Source: Endomicrobiales bacterium (GTDB lineage: Bacteria > Elusimicrobiota > Endomicrobiia > Endomicrobiales > JAFGIL01). From it: a stretch of DNA of 64,000 nt. The stretch lies in the NCBI GenBank assembly GCA_016929635.1, contig JAFGIL010000056.1:1-64000 (forward strand). The letters run 5' to 3'. Positions 35,302 to 44,347 of this stretch are shown piece after piece (the first letter of the stretch is position 1; every line of letters starts with the position of its first letter). A model generated the notes under the pieces. It saw only the letters and a list, made by a program, of their open reading frames with translations. It ran no database searches and was not told the DNA's origin. Made by a program: the position numbers and the translations under genes.

Positions 35302-37308
35302 TTATAACACGTCCTGAGGGTCCACGTCCACATTCATAAGAATTCCCCTTGGCAGATAGTAATTTCTGATTTTTGTTGCAGCTTCAAGAACGTTTCCGGG
35401 ATCTCCTTTTAACATCAGCTGCCATCTAAACAGCCTGCGAAGCTTTGAATGTGCTGCCGGGGTAGGCCCTAAAATACGGTAATCTAAATTGTTTTTTTCC
35501 CTGAACTGTTTTAGGTCGTAATATATTTTATTGATGGAATCAAATGCCCTTTTCTCGTTACTGGCGCGCACCAGAATGTTTACAAAGTGCGAAAAAGGTG
35601 GATAGTTCATCTGTTTTCTATATGAGATTTCTTTTTCATAAAAATTTACATAGTCATGGTTCTTTGCTGCCAGAAGCGCATAATGATTCGGATAACGCGT
35701 CTGCACGATAACATCCCCTCCGAGCTCGCTTCTTCCAGAGCGCCCCGCAACCTGTGTAATCAGCTGAAAAGTTCTTTCAGCTGCCCTAAAATCCGGCAGA
35801 TGAAGCGCGGTGTCTGCATCTATAACTCCAACCAACGTAACTCTCGGGAAATCAAATCCCTTTGCAACCATTTGAGTTCCCAATAGAATGTCATAATTCT
35901 CGTTTTTAAACTCTTCGTAAGCTTTGTAATATACCTCTCGGTTCAATGCCGTGTCCCTGTCAAGACGGAAAACCCTTGCCTGGGGAAACTGCCGATTCAA
36001 TGCTTCCTCAACCTTCTGGGTTCCAACGCCAAAAACAGACAGCTGATGGCTCTTGCAGTGTTTGCATTCCTTGGGCCATGGGTGTTTAAATCCACAGTAG
36101 TGGCACCTTAAATCATTGGTGGTTCTATGATAAACCATAGATACGGAACAGCGGTTGCACTGCCAGACATTGCCGCATCTCTGGCATATTATTACCGGCG
36201 AAAAACCGCGGCGGTTTAAAAATATTATTGCCTGCTCGCGTTTTGCAAGCGTTTTTGTCAACGCGTCACTTAAAGGCTTTGAAATTATGCTTGAATTCCG
36301 GGACAGATGCGTACAATCTACTATTTTTACAGGGGGCATAACCCTTTTATCTATTCTTTCTTTTATTTCAAGAAGTTGATATATCCCCTGTTTAGCTTTG
36401 TAATAACTCTCCAATGACGGAGTAGCTGAACCGAAAATTACGGCGGCATTGTTCAGCTGTGCACGATAGTTGGAGACTTCCCTTATGTGATATGTCGGCT
36501 TGTTATCCTGCTTATATGTGGGCTCATGCTCTTCATCGACAATTATTAAACCAAGGTTGGGAAAAGGGGCAAATATTGCAGAACGCGCGCCCAGCATTAT
36601 TTTTATAGCTCCCTTACGGGCGTTGTTCCAAGTCCTGAATCTCTGGCTTCCCGTCAGCTTGCTGTGCCAAACCCCGACCTGCTCCGGAAAACGGTTTTGA
36701 ACAATCTGTATAAACTGCGGCGTCAAAGATATCTCAGGAAGCAGGTATATCGTGCTTTTTCCCATCTGGATTATCTTTTCTATAATAGCAAGATAAACTT
36801 CCGTTTTTCCGGAACTTGTAACCCCGCGTAAAACAAAGCTTTTGTATTGCTGGGATTTTATCCTTTCCAGTATCGGTTCAATAACTCTATTCTGGTCATC
36901 GGTTAAAACGGGCTTTGGCTGGAGGTCCTGCTCAAACACATATTCTTTTTTTCTAACTTTAGTGATTATTCTGCGGGGCGCATGTATATTTGAAGGTATA
37001 ATTGTAGCTAAAGCTTCGCCCAAAGAACACAGGTAGTTTTTGCTTATCCATTCTGCAAGCAAAAACATCTCTTCCGTAAAAAACGGTTCCTCGTCGTAAA
37101 GCTTGATAATTTCTTTAACGTTTTCAACCGGGGAATCTTGAGCAATATCCATAACGCAGCCGATTGTTTTTCTGCTCCCGAAAGGCACTTCTACCCTAAT
37201 GCCTTTTCTTATCTTATCAGCCATTTCATACGGGATTGAGTAATGAAAAGTTTTGTCTAAAGGAAGGAATAATGATACTTCAGCAAATTGTTTTTCTTTT
37301 TGAATCAT
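35302..37308 (-). CDS. priA: Primosomal replication helicase PriA
   Basis: The product is 668 residues (E. coli 732). The N-terminal 3'-DNA-binding domain is followed by helicase motifs GVTSSGKTEVYL, VDEEHEPTYKQ, FGSATPSLE and the zinc module CQRCGNVWQCNRC ... CHYCGFKHPWPKECKHC (quoted in part). QVAGRSGRSE lies near the C-terminus. It restarts stalled replication forks. It is downstream of udg and ends 2 bases before the GT-C gene region. No ribosome binding site. Confidence 0.96.
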   Translation of the reverse strand: MIQKEKQFAEVSLFLPLDKTFHYSIPYEMADKIRKGIRVEVPFGSRKTIGCVMDIAQDSPVENVKEIIKLYDEEPFFTEEMFLLAEWISKNYLCSLGEALATIIPSNIHAPRRIITKVRKKEYVFEQDLQPKPVLTDDQNRVIEPILERIKSQQYKSFVLRGVTSSGKTEVYLAIIEKIIQMGKSTIYLLPEISLTPQFIQIVQNRFPEQVGVWHSKLTGSQRFRTWNNARKGAIKIMLGARSAIFAPFPNLGLIIVDEEHEPTYKQDNKPTYHIREVSNYRAQLNNAAVIFGSATPSLESYYKAKQGIYQLLEIKERIDKRVMPPVKIVDCTHLSRNSSIISKPLSDALTKTLAKREQAIIFLNRRGFSPVIICQRCGNVWQCNRCSVSMVYHRTTNDLRCHYCGFKHPWPKECKHCKSHQLSVFGVGTQKVEEALNRQFPQARVFRLDRDTALNREVYYKAYEEFKNENYDILLGTQMVAKGFDFPRVTLVGVIDADTALHLPDFRAAERTFQLITQVAGRSGRSELGGDVIVQTRYPNHYALLAAKNHDYVNFYEKEISYRKQMNYPPFSHFVNILVRASNEKRAFDSINKIYYDLKQFREKNNLDYRILGPTPAAHSKLRRLFRWQLMLKGDPGNVLEAATKIRNYYLPRGILMNVDVDPQDVL

Positions 37309-37334
37309 GATAAAAGACTATAGCCTTAGGACAT

Positions 37335-38027
37335 CTAAGAATTCATCGCGGCTCTCAGTTTCTTCATATCCTGCCATACATCTTTCTTTAGTGACGCATT
37401 TCTCAAAAGCGCCGCAGGATGAAACGTGGGCATTAATTTTGCGCCTTTATATTCATAAAAACGCCCCCTTAACTTGCTTATTGGTGTTTCAGTATTTAGT
37501 ATTGATTTTGCGGCTGTCGATCCCAGAACACAAATGAATTTCGGTTTTATTATCTCTATCTGTCTTTCTAAAAAGGGTATGCATTGAGAGATCTCATCGA
37601 TATTCGGAGGCCTGTCGTTCCCCCTCTTTTCAGGGTCAGACGGATCAATCATCGGATGGCATTTGACAACATTGGCTATGTAAACATTTTCTCTTTTTAA
37701 CCCGATAGACTCTATTATTTTTGTAAGGAGCTCACCCGCCCTGCCGATAAATGGCACTCCCCTATGATCTTCTTCATAACCCGGCCCTTCTCCCACAAAC
37801 ATCAACTTCGCTTTGGGGTTTCCGGCACCAAAAACCATATTCAGCCTTGTAGAACCAAGAGGGCATTTTTTACAGTTTGCAATTTTTTTACGAAACTCCT
37901 CTAACAGGTTCTCTTTATTTTTCAAGGAGGTTTTTTTAACCATTATCTCGGAATCTCCCCAATTTCTTTCTTCTTTAATATAATTTTTAGTTAATTCTAC
38001 GATTTTTCCAAACTCTGAGCGCTTCAT
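37335..38027 (-). CDS. udg: Family 4 uracil-DNA glycosylase
   Basis: The product is 230 residues; an inner ATG at 37943 gives 202 residues and is also plausible. Motifs: CKKCPLG (two of the four cluster Cys), FVGEGPGYEEDHRGVPFIGRAG (quoted as EGPGYEEDHRG), NVVKCHP (third Cys), QCIPFLERQI (fourth Cys), and C-terminal FHPAALLRN. It removes uracil from DNA and holds a [4Fe-4S] cluster. It overlaps the end of coaB by 41 bases if the first ATG is used. Confidence 0.93.
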   Translation of the reverse strand: MKRSEFGKIVELTKNYIKEERNWGDSEIMVKKTSLKNKENLLEEFRKKIANCKKCPLGSTRLNMVFGAGNPKAKLMFVGEGPGYEEDHRGVPFIGRAGELLTKIIESIGLKRENVYIANVVKCHPMIDPSDPEKRGNDRPPNIDEISQCIPFLERQIEIIKPKFICVLGSTAAKSILNTETPISKLRGRFYEYKGAKLMPTFHPAALLRNASLKKDVWQDMKKLRAAMNS

Positions 38028-38631
38028 TTACTATCCTTTTTGCTGTTTCTTTTTTGCTTTTATTCTTTAAATATATATACCCGCCATTACTTTTTAAAAT
38101 CCAAACCGACGATCTGTCAAGCCCCACCGCTTCCGTATAATTTGCTACTATCAAATCAAGTTTTTTATCTTTTAATTTCTTGCGCGCTGCATTAAAAATG
38201 TTACGCGACTCAAGCGCAAAACCAACTACAACCCTGCTTTTCTTGCGCGACCCTAAATATTTCATGATATCCGGATTTTCAATTAATCTGAGTGTAAGAT
38301 TTCCGGCCCCCTTTTTTATTTTACTTTTTTTAACATTCAAAGAACGCCAGTCAGATACAGCCGCAGCGCCTATTATAATGTCTGATTTCCTAAAATACTT
38401 TTTAGCTGCCAGAAACATCTCCCTGGCAGATGTGACTGACACAAATTCTATTTTTTTCGGTGGTTTAATATTCGTCGGACCGCTGATTAAAATGGCTCTA
38501 TACCCCATTTTCTTTACTGCACAAGCCAACTCATACCCCATCTTGCCTGAGGATGCATTGGATAAAAAACGAATAGGGTCAAGGAACTCCCTGGTTGGTC
38601 CGGCAGTAATTAAAAATGTTAAGGAAGGCAT
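37987..38631 (-). CDS. coaB: Phosphopantothenate-cysteine ligase (CoaB domain, stand-alone)
   Basis: The product is 214 residues, only the CoaB half of the usual CoaBC fusion. Motifs: ITAGPTREFLDPIRFLSNASSGKMG (quoted as ITAGPTREFLDP and SNASSGKMG), AAAVSDW and VVGFALES. It joins cysteine to 4'-phosphopantothenate for CoA synthesis. The CoaC half is a separate gene at 40724-41275, 2.1 kb upstream, with three unrelated genes between. The stop lies inside udg. Confidence 0.9.
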   Translation of the reverse strand: MPSLTFLITAGPTREFLDPIRFLSNASSGKMGYELACAVKKMGYRAILISGPTNIKPPKKIEFVSVTSAREMFLAAKKYFRKSDIIIGAAAVSDWRSLNVKKSKIKKGAGNLTLRLIENPDIMKYLGSRKKSRVVVGFALESRNIFNAARKKLKDKKLDLIVANYTEAVGLDRSSVWILKSNGGYIYLKNKSKKETAKRIVNEALRVWKNRRIN

Positions 38632-38640
38632 TTTTTATCT

Positions 38641-39207
38641 TTAAAACTGGACTTTAGGAACCTCTTTTGCCGATTCTTCTGCCTTGAAATAAGCGTCTTT
38701 CTTTTCGAAACCAAACATTGAGGCTACTATATTGCTCGGGAATCTTTTTATCATGATATTGTAGACTCTTACCACGTCATTGTATCTCATTCTTTCCACA
38801 GCTATGCGGTTTTCGGTCCCGGCAAGCTCATCCTGTAAACGGACAAAATTCTCGTTTGCCTTCAGGTTCGGATAGTTTTCTGCAATTGCCAGCAATCTCG
38901 ATAAGGCGCTCTCTAATCCCTGGTTTGCCCTGACTTTCTCATTGATTGTGGCTGCTCCTGCCAGTTTTGCGCGTGCCTGAGCTACATTCTCGAATATCTC
39001 TTTTTCATGCTTGGCATAACCTTTGACTGTACTGACCAAATTCGGGATAAGGTCATTTCTCCTCTGGAGCTGGTTTTCAACCTGCGCCCACGCACCTGTT
39101 ATGCTTTCATCAAGCGATACAAGTTTATTATAATTTCCGATTACGCTGCTTATCACCATCACAATAAAAAGAAACAACACACCTAAAATTATCCAAATTT
39201 TTCTCAT
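38641..39207 (-). CDS. lemA: LemA family protein
   Basis: The product is 188 residues. One N-terminal TM (~5-22) is followed by the family hallmark LDESITGAWAQVENQLQRRNDLIPNLVSTVKGYAKHE (core: RRNDLIPNLVSTVKGYAKHE) and helical repeats. LemA proteins have no known enzyme activity and often pair with TPM-domain proteins, as here. AAGGAGG precedes the ATG. Confidence 0.93.
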   Translation of the reverse strand: MRKIWIILGVLFLFIVMVISSVIGNYNKLVSLDESITGAWAQVENQLQRRNDLIPNLVSTVKGYAKHEKEIFENVAQARAKLAGAATINEKVRANQGLESALSRLLAIAENYPNLKANENFVRLQDELAGTENRIAVERMRYNDVVRVYNIMIKRFPSNIVASMFGFEKKDAYFKAEESAKEVPKVQF

Positions 39208-39239
39208 TTACACATACCTCCTTTTTTTATTTTAAATTA

Positions 39240-39947
39240 TCATCCTAAATTATCGACTATATCTACTATTTTTTCTATTTCATGCAAATATTCCTGCATA
39301 ACACCGTCGGTTTCGAGTTTAAGCGCTTCTTTGTCGCCCTGTTTCATCTTCATAACATTAATGAATACGTCCTGGTTTATACCAGTCTTTTCAGAGATAA
39401 CTTCTAATGCTTCCATTTTTTTCTGCGGAGGAACCGCTCCCAGAAGCCTTATTGTATGTTTAAACAAAATTAAAATTGTCGAGATGGAATCGATGAGCAA
39501 ATCCTTTAGCTTCGAAGCTTTTCCTTCAGCCAGCATATATCCCTGCCTCAGCTTAAGAAGCTTGCCTTTCAGCTCAAACTCACACTCATGCCTTAAATGA
39601 ACATCTTTAATCTCCAGGTTCTTAAAAGGGTCCTCTCCGTAAAGCACTTTATGAGTATCCTTCATATCAAGAAACTCTATCGGAAAAACGTCTGCCGATT
39701 TTATGAAACGAGGGATGGAAAAAAGAAGCGGAGGAGGGTTTCCCTGTTTTATCCATTTTGACATAACTTTATTTAAAGCTTTTAAATCTTCGTGCTTTAT
39801 ATTATCGAGCACAATCAGAACATTGTAATCAGAATGTTTCTTTGTATCTTCCCCGCTTGCCTTTGAGCCGTATAAAATTATCGATTTCAGGTTTCCGCCG
39901 TAAACCGATTTAGCTTCTTCAATAAATTCGTTTAGAATATCTGCCAT
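39240..39947 (-). CDS. Nucleotidyltransferase-fold protein with altered metal site
   Basis: The product is 235 residues. The N-terminal ~60 residues match the MNT fold: SIILYGSKASGED then HSDYNVLIVL. The usual DxD pair is DYN, so the second metal Asp is an Asn. The rest is helical, with no known domain recognised and no HEPN R-x4-6-H motif seen. It may be a regulatory or inactive nucleotidyltransferase. It lies between TPM and LemA genes and AGAGGT precedes the ATG, so it is likely part of that module. Confidence 0.75.
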   Translation of the reverse strand: MADILNEFIEEAKSVYGGNLKSIILYGSKASGEDTKKHSDYNVLIVLDNIKHEDLKALNKVMSKWIKQGNPPPLLFSIPRFIKSADVFPIEFLDMKDTHKVLYGEDPFKNLEIKDVHLRHECEFELKGKLLKLRQGYMLAEGKASKLKDLLIDSISTILILFKHTIRLLGAVPPQKKMEALEVISEKTGINQDVFINVMKMKQGDKEALKLETDGVMQEYLHEIEKIVDIVDNLG

Positions 39948-39969
39948 AAATATACCTCTTTTAATTGTT

Positions 39970-40731
39970 TTACCATCCGCGGGACGAACCGCCGCCCCCG
40001 CTCATTCCCCCGCCAAAGCCGCCGAATCCTCCGCCGAACCCGCCGCCCCCGAACCTTCCTCCGCGGCCGCCCATTCCCAGAAAAAGAAGGAATAAAAACG
40101 GATTGCGGATAAAAAGAATTCCCATTATCACCAAAAAAATAAAATTAAATATGGTTCTAAGAAGACTGGGCTTGCCCCCGGGCCTTGAGGCTGGCCTTAT
40201 ACCGCCTGTGAGCTCTACCCCGGCATCGTCTGCTATAATTGAGGCAATTGCAAACGTGCCCAAAGTTATTCCTCTGCCGTAATCGCCTTTTTTAAATTCA
40301 GGGATGACATACTTATCAAGAATCTCACCTGTTAACCCGTCGGGCAAAATCCCTTCCAACCCGTAACCAACCTCAATTCTTGTTTTTCTTTCTCCGATTG
40401 AAGTTATAAAAAGAACGCCGTTATCTTTACCTTTTTTTCCTATGCCCCATTCCTGGAAAAGCTGTACTGCCAGGCTCTCAATAGTCTCATTGCCCAGGCT
40501 TCTTATTGTTACGACCGATATTTCCGCTGAGGTCTTTTGTTCAAGCTCGGTCAATACGCTCGAAACTTTTTGTTTATACGAAGGGTCAATAACATTTGCA
40601 AAGTCAGAAACCCAGTCCCGGGGTTTTGGATATCTGGCTGCAAATACGCTTTGAGCTGAAAATAAAGCAAGCAGACACAGAAACAATAAACTAAAATAAT
40701 ACCTGCCTTTTTTACTAATAATTCTATTCAT
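39970..40731 (-). CDS. TPM-domain (YgcG-type) membrane protein
   Basis: The product is 253 residues. A signal or anchor helix is followed by the TPM domain (~33-165; YPKPRDWVSDFANVI, LEQKTSAEISVVTI, KGKDNGVLFI, RIEVGYGLEGILPD), a TM (~200-218) and a Gly-rich tail that ends GGGGSSRGW. TPM proteins localise with membrane stress and often with LemA. The tail is compositionally simple. It overlaps the end of coaC by 8 bases. Confidence 0.9.
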   Translation of the reverse strand: MNRIISKKGRYYFSLLFLCLLALFSAQSVFAARYPKPRDWVSDFANVIDPSYKQKVSSVLTELEQKTSAEISVVTIRSLGNETIESLAVQLFQEWGIGKKGKDNGVLFITSIGERKTRIEVGYGLEGILPDGLTGEILDKYVIPEFKKGDYGRGITLGTFAIASIIADDAGVELTGGIRPASRPGGKPSLLRTIFNFIFLVIMGILFIRNPFLFLLFLGMGGRGGRFGGGGFGGGFGGFGGGMSGGGGSSRGW

Positions 40732-41275
40732 TTTTCAATATCTTTTTTATCTCGTCAACAATTTTATTTAAATCTGCCAGTCTTCCCATCCCTTCATCAC
40801 CGCAGGCCAGTTTGCCTTTTTCAGGAAAAACAAATTTATATCCGTATTCATTTAAAATATCGACATTCTTCTTTGTGGCAGGATGTAACCACATGTTCTC
40901 ATTCATACTGGGACAAACCAGAATAGGGGATTTTGTGCTCAGAGCAACGCTGGATAATAAATCCTCAGCGCGCCCGCATGCCAGCCTTGAGATAACGTCC
41001 GCAGTTGCGGGAACTATTACCAATAAATCAGCCTGCTTCGCCAAAGATATATGCTCTACGTCAAAATCATGCGAATTAAACATCCCTTCATAAACTTTGT
41101 TTCCGGAAATTGTCTGAAGAGTCAAAGGTGTAACAAACTTCGAGCCATTTTTCGTAAGAATACACTTAACATCAGCATTCATGGCATCCAGCATCCTAAT
41201 TAGCTCCGGAACCTTATAAGCTGCTATTCCGCCGCAGACACCTAACAATATTTCCCTTTTTTTATTTCTTTCCAT
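40724..41275 (-). CDS. coaC: Phosphopantothenoylcysteine decarboxylase (CoaC domain, stand-alone)
   Basis: The product is 183 residues from the ATG at 41275 with AAGGGG upstream. It is only the CoaC half: ILLGVCGGIAAYKVPELIR, ILTKNGSKFVTPLTLQTISG, HISLAKQADLLVIVPATA, PSMNENMW and KLACGDEGMGRLAD (catalytic Cys). It decarboxylates phosphopantothenoylcysteine with FMN. It is in its usual place after rpoZ. The CoaB half is at 37987. Confidence 0.94.
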   Translation of the reverse strand: MERNKKREILLGVCGGIAAYKVPELIRMLDAMNADVKCILTKNGSKFVTPLTLQTISGNKVYEGMFNSHDFDVEHISLAKQADLLVIVPATADVISRLACGRAEDLLSSVALSTKSPILVCPSMNENMWLHPATKKNVDILNEYGYKFVFPEKGKLACGDEGMGRLADLNKIVDEIKKILKNE

Positions 41276-41540
41276 CTTTCCCCTTTGACCCTTTTGAATC
41301 TTCATCCGCAGCTGCCGGTTTTACCATTTTATTTCTTGCCTCTTTAATATCCTTCTCAGTTACCTTTCCCGAAAGAATATCTTTGATCGATTTTTTTATC
41401 AACTCAGCTTCGCTTAAACCTACCCCTTCATCAGTCTTTTTTAACACATCCAGCCACTTCTTTGCTAACCCCACAACCGAATATCTTCCTTCCTTTAAAT
41501 TAAGCAATAACTCAGGTAAGGATTTATTGTTTTCTCCCAC
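41262..41540 (-). CDS. rpoZ: RNA polymerase omega subunit (divergent)
   Basis: The product is 92 residues, starting at a GTG (41540) with GGGAGG upstream. EGRYSVVGLAKKWLDVL matches the conserved omega N-terminal helix pattern and position. The C-terminal part is charged and low in complexity. The call rests mainly on the conserved gene order gmk-rpoZ-coaBC together with this motif. It overlaps coaC by 14 bases. Confidence 0.72.
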   Translation of the reverse strand: MGENNKSLPELLLNLKEGRYSVVGLAKKWLDVLKKTDEGVGLSEAELIKKSIKDILSGKVTEKDIKEARNKMVKPAAADEDSKGSKGKDGKK

Positions 41541-41575
41541 TAAGGCCTCCCGTTAAATTTATTTATTTACAGATC

Positions 41576-42172
41576 TTATCTAAAATCAGGAACAGAAATT
41601 CTGGATAATTTATAATGCTCAGTCGCAATAATTGACTTTATTTTACATAAGGAATTAGAAAGTTTATCGTTTATTACCAGATAATCGTAATGTGGCATAA
41701 ATTTTAATTCCTTACGTGCATTGCAAAGCCTCTTTTTAATTGTTTCCTCGCTGTCCTTTTTTCTTTTTCTTATGCGCTTTTCCAATTCCTTAAATGAAGG
41801 CGCCATTATAAAGATTAAAACTGCCGTTGGATACAACTTTCTGATACTCACCGCGCCCTGAACATCTATGTCTAAAATAATATCCCTGCCGGAATTTATA
41901 ATCCTTTCGATTAATCTGCGAGAGGTGCCATAGTAATTTCCGTGTACACGCGCCCACTCCACAAACTCGCCTTTTTTTATCAATGATTTGAACTTCGGTT
42001 CTGTAACAAAAAAGTAGTCGCGCCCGTTTACTTCTCCTTTTCGCCGGCTGCGGGTCGTATAAGAGATTGAATATGAAAGATTCGGCACAGTTTTGACTAG
42101 TTTCTTATACAGAGTGCTTTTTCCAGCACCTGAAGGGGCAGAAATTACTATAATAATTCCTTTCTTTTTCAT
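41576..42172 (-). CDS. gmk: Guanylate kinase
   Basis: The product is 198 residues. The P-loop is SAPSGAGKST and the GMP-binding SYTTRSRRKGEVNGRDYFFV follows; DIDVQGA, the other base-binding motif, is present. It phosphorylates GMP to GDP. It heads the gmk-rpoZ-coaC cluster. Only a weak ribosome binding site is seen. Confidence 0.96.
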   Translation of the reverse strand: MKKKGIIIVISAPSGAGKSTLYKKLVKTVPNLSYSISYTTRSRRKGEVNGRDYFFVTEPKFKSLIKKGEFVEWARVHGNYYGTSRRLIERIINSGRDIILDIDVQGAVSIRKLYPTAVLIFIMAPSFKELEKRIRKRKKDSEETIKKRLCNARKELKFMPHYDYLVINDKLSNSLCKIKSIIATEHYKLSRISVPDFR

Positions 42173-42231
42173 CGCTTTATTCTATTAAAAATCAATTGAA
42201 AATGCAAATCTTATTGTTATTTGGCTTTTAC

Positions 42232-42705
42232 TTACAAAGCTACCAAAAGCGCTAATAAGCTGGCGCCAAAAGATGAGATAATGACCCATTTGGATTTATA
42301 CCATTTTTTGCCTGAAACTGTGCCCTTATTATCAATTTCGGATTTCAATATTCCAATATCCTCCCGTATCTGGGTCAGCTCTGAACGGATCAATCCCAGG
42401 GATGTTTCAATATCTTTTACCCTTTCGGGGTCAGTCTGTTCAAGGCTTTGCTTAAGCAACAACCTGTTTTGTTTCTGGGAAGAAACCTGAAGTTCTTCAA
42501 ACTCATTGGATAAGGTTACATATTTATCCCAGAGGGATTCGTATTTTTCGTTTAATTCAAACAGGGCTTTCTCCAGATTCTGTGTTTTAACTGCGGTTTT
42601 TTGTTCAATTTTTTCCGCAACTACAGTATCAGTAGAAACATTTTCAGCCAGGACAAACGAACTAAATAAGAAAAATGACATTAATAAATAAATTATTCTT
42701 TTCAT
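42232..42705 (-). CDS. Secreted coiled-coil protein with C-terminal membrane helix
   Basis: The product is 157 residues: an N-terminal signal (MKRIIYLLMSFFLFSSFVLA), a charged coiled-coil (~30-130) and one TM at the C-terminus (~140-157). It overlaps the end of rluD by four bases (ATGA), so they are coupled. No family is recognised; the form suggests a periplasmic tether. Confidence 0.65.
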   Translation of the reverse strand: MKRIIYLLMSFFLFSSFVLAENVSTDTVVAEKIEQKTAVKTQNLEKALFELNEKYESLWDKYVTLSNEFEELQVSSQKQNRLLLKQSLEQTDPERVKDIETSLGLIRSELTQIREDIGILKSEIDNKGTVSGKKWYKSKWVIISSFGASLLALLVAL

Positions 42706-43589
42706 GCTGTATAATCCCAGAATTTCTTAAAATCTTTCGGCGGTTCTGCTTTAAATCTAACATGCTTGCCGGAACCCGGATGGGTAAAAGATATAGAATG
42801 TGCATGCAGCATCTGCCTTTTGCACGTATTGTTCTCTAACTCCCCGGGGCCGCCGTAAAACTTATCTCCAACCACAGGATGGTTGATGTACGATAAATGG
42901 CTTCTGATTTGATGGGTCCTTCCTGTAATCGGATATACTTCCAGTAATGAATAATTCCTGTTTCTTTTAATAACCTTAAACTCTGTTATAGCCATCTTCT
43001 TGGATAACGGGCCGACAACCATTTTTTTCCTGTCATTGGGAGAACGCCCCAGCGGAGCTTCAATCCTGCCATTTTTTTCCTCAAGCATGCCTTTTACTAT
43101 GACAAGATAAGTCTTTTTTATGCTGCGATTCTGAAACTGCTTGACCAGGCTGTTCTTTGCCCTTTCATTTTTAGCCACCAACAATACGCCTGAAGTATCC
43201 TTGTCCAGACGATGAACCAAAAGAGGCATAAACTTATTTTTAGAATACCCCATAAGAGCATTCAAGATTGTCCCGGATTTATGCCCGCATGCCGGATGAA
43301 CGACGAAATTAGACATTTTATTTAACAGCAGAATATCCTTGTCTTCATAAATAATGTTCAGAGGTATATCTTCGGCCAATATGTCTTTTGAATCTGAGAT
43401 AAAGTTTACGTAAATCGCATCGCCCTCTTTAACAAGATAATGCGGCACCACAGTTTTGTTGTTTACCTTAATATCTCCGTTCTTTATCAATCGCTGAAAA
43501 TAACCCCGCGAATAATCGCCAAACTTTTTAGTCAGATGGATATCTATTCTTTCCCCTGCAATATCAGCTGTTAGTTTTACTGGCTTCAT
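42702..43589 (-). CDS. rluD: RluD-type 23S rRNA pseudouridine synthase
   Basis: The product is 295 residues. An S4 RNA-binding domain (~12-70) precedes the catalytic HRLDKDTSGVLLVAK, in which Asp is the nucleophile, and GRTHQIRSHL. It isomerises uridines in a helix of 23S rRNA. It overlaps the end of lgt by 26 bases. The site it modifies (1911/1915/1917 in RluD) is inferred from family. Confidence 0.92.
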   Translation of the reverse strand: MKPVKLTADIAGERIDIHLTKKFGDYSRGYFQRLIKNGDIKVNNKTVVPHYLVKEGDAIYVNFISDSKDILAEDIPLNIIYEDKDILLLNKMSNFVVHPACGHKSGTILNALMGYSKNKFMPLLVHRLDKDTSGVLLVAKNERAKNSLVKQFQNRSIKKTYLVIVKGMLEEKNGRIEAPLGRSPNDRKKMVVGPLSKKMAITEFKVIKRNRNYSLLEVYPITGRTHQIRSHLSYINHPVVGDKFYGGPGELENNTCKRQMLHAHSISFTHPGSGKHVRFKAEPPKDFKKFWDYTA

Positions 43590-44343
43590 ATTTTTTGTTA
43601 ATCAAAAATAAAATAGTAACTGATGCAATAATAGAAATTATGGCAAAAATCTGGCTTGGAGAAAGGCCCAGCAAATAACCTCCTCTATCATCCCCTCTTA
43701 ATATCTCAACGTGAAACCTCAATAAACCATACAGAAATAGGTACGTACCGAAAGCCTGGCCCTGCATATGCTCATATCTGTTAAACCAATGCAGCCCGAA
43801 AAATACCAACAGGTTGCCAAAAGCTTCGTAAATCTGGGTAGGATGAAGCAGGACATTTAAAGGAGCCAGCGCCTGAGAGTTGCTAAATTTTATGGCCCAC
43901 GGCAACGTTGTGGGAAGCCCGTAGCAGCATCCCGCAAAAAGGCAGCCTATCCTTCCAAAAAAATGGCCTAATGCTATGGCAGGAGCCAGAATATCAGCAA
44001 ATGCCCAGATTTTAAACTCCGGATGGCGATAGTAGTAGAAGATTATAACCAAAGCCCCTGCTATAAAACCTCCGTAAAATACCAGCCCGCCTTCCCAAAT
44101 CTGGAATATCTGGAGCAGATTCCTGGAATAAAACGACCAGTTAAGCGCTACATACATTAACCTGCCGCCGACAAGACCGGCAACAATCGTATACAAAACA
44201 ATATCCAGCACTTCCTGTTCAACTATGTTTATCTTTTTCGAATAATGCAAAACATACTGGAGAGCTACAAAAAAACCGATAGCTACCATAAATCCGTAGG
44301 TGCGTATGGTCAATGGCCCGAGTTTCAATAGTACCGGAAACAT
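43564..44343 (-). CDS. lgt: Prolipoprotein diacylglyceryl transferase
   Basis: The product is 259 residues with about 7 TM helices. The family signature GHFFGRIGCLFAGCCYG is present, as are TYGFMVAIGFF near the start and HPTQIYEAFGN. It adds diacylglycerol to the lipobox Cys of prelipoproteins. It overlaps rluD and follows lspA, so two lipoprotein-processing steps are encoded together. Confidence 0.96.
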   Translation of the reverse strand: MFPVLLKLGPLTIRTYGFMVAIGFFVALQYVLHYSKKINIVEQEVLDIVLYTIVAGLVGGRLMYVALNWSFYSRNLLQIFQIWEGGLVFYGGFIAGALVIIFYYYRHPEFKIWAFADILAPAIALGHFFGRIGCLFAGCCYGLPTTLPWAIKFSNSQALAPLNVLLHPTQIYEAFGNLLVFFGLHWFNRYEHMQGQAFGTYLFLYGLLRFHVEILRGDDRGGYLLGLSPSQIFAIISIIASVTILFLINKKYEASKTNS

Positions 44344-44347
44344 AAAA

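Noticed and set aside
39240..39947. MNT/HEPN toxin-antitoxin pair
   Set aside because: No HEPN partner gene or R-x4-6-H motif is adjacent; neighbours are LemA and TPM genes.
41262..41540. An unknown gene rather than rpoZ
   Set aside because: Divergent, but the EGRYSVVGLAKKW motif and the gmk-rpoZ-coaC order fit omega; kept as rpoZ with reduced confidence.
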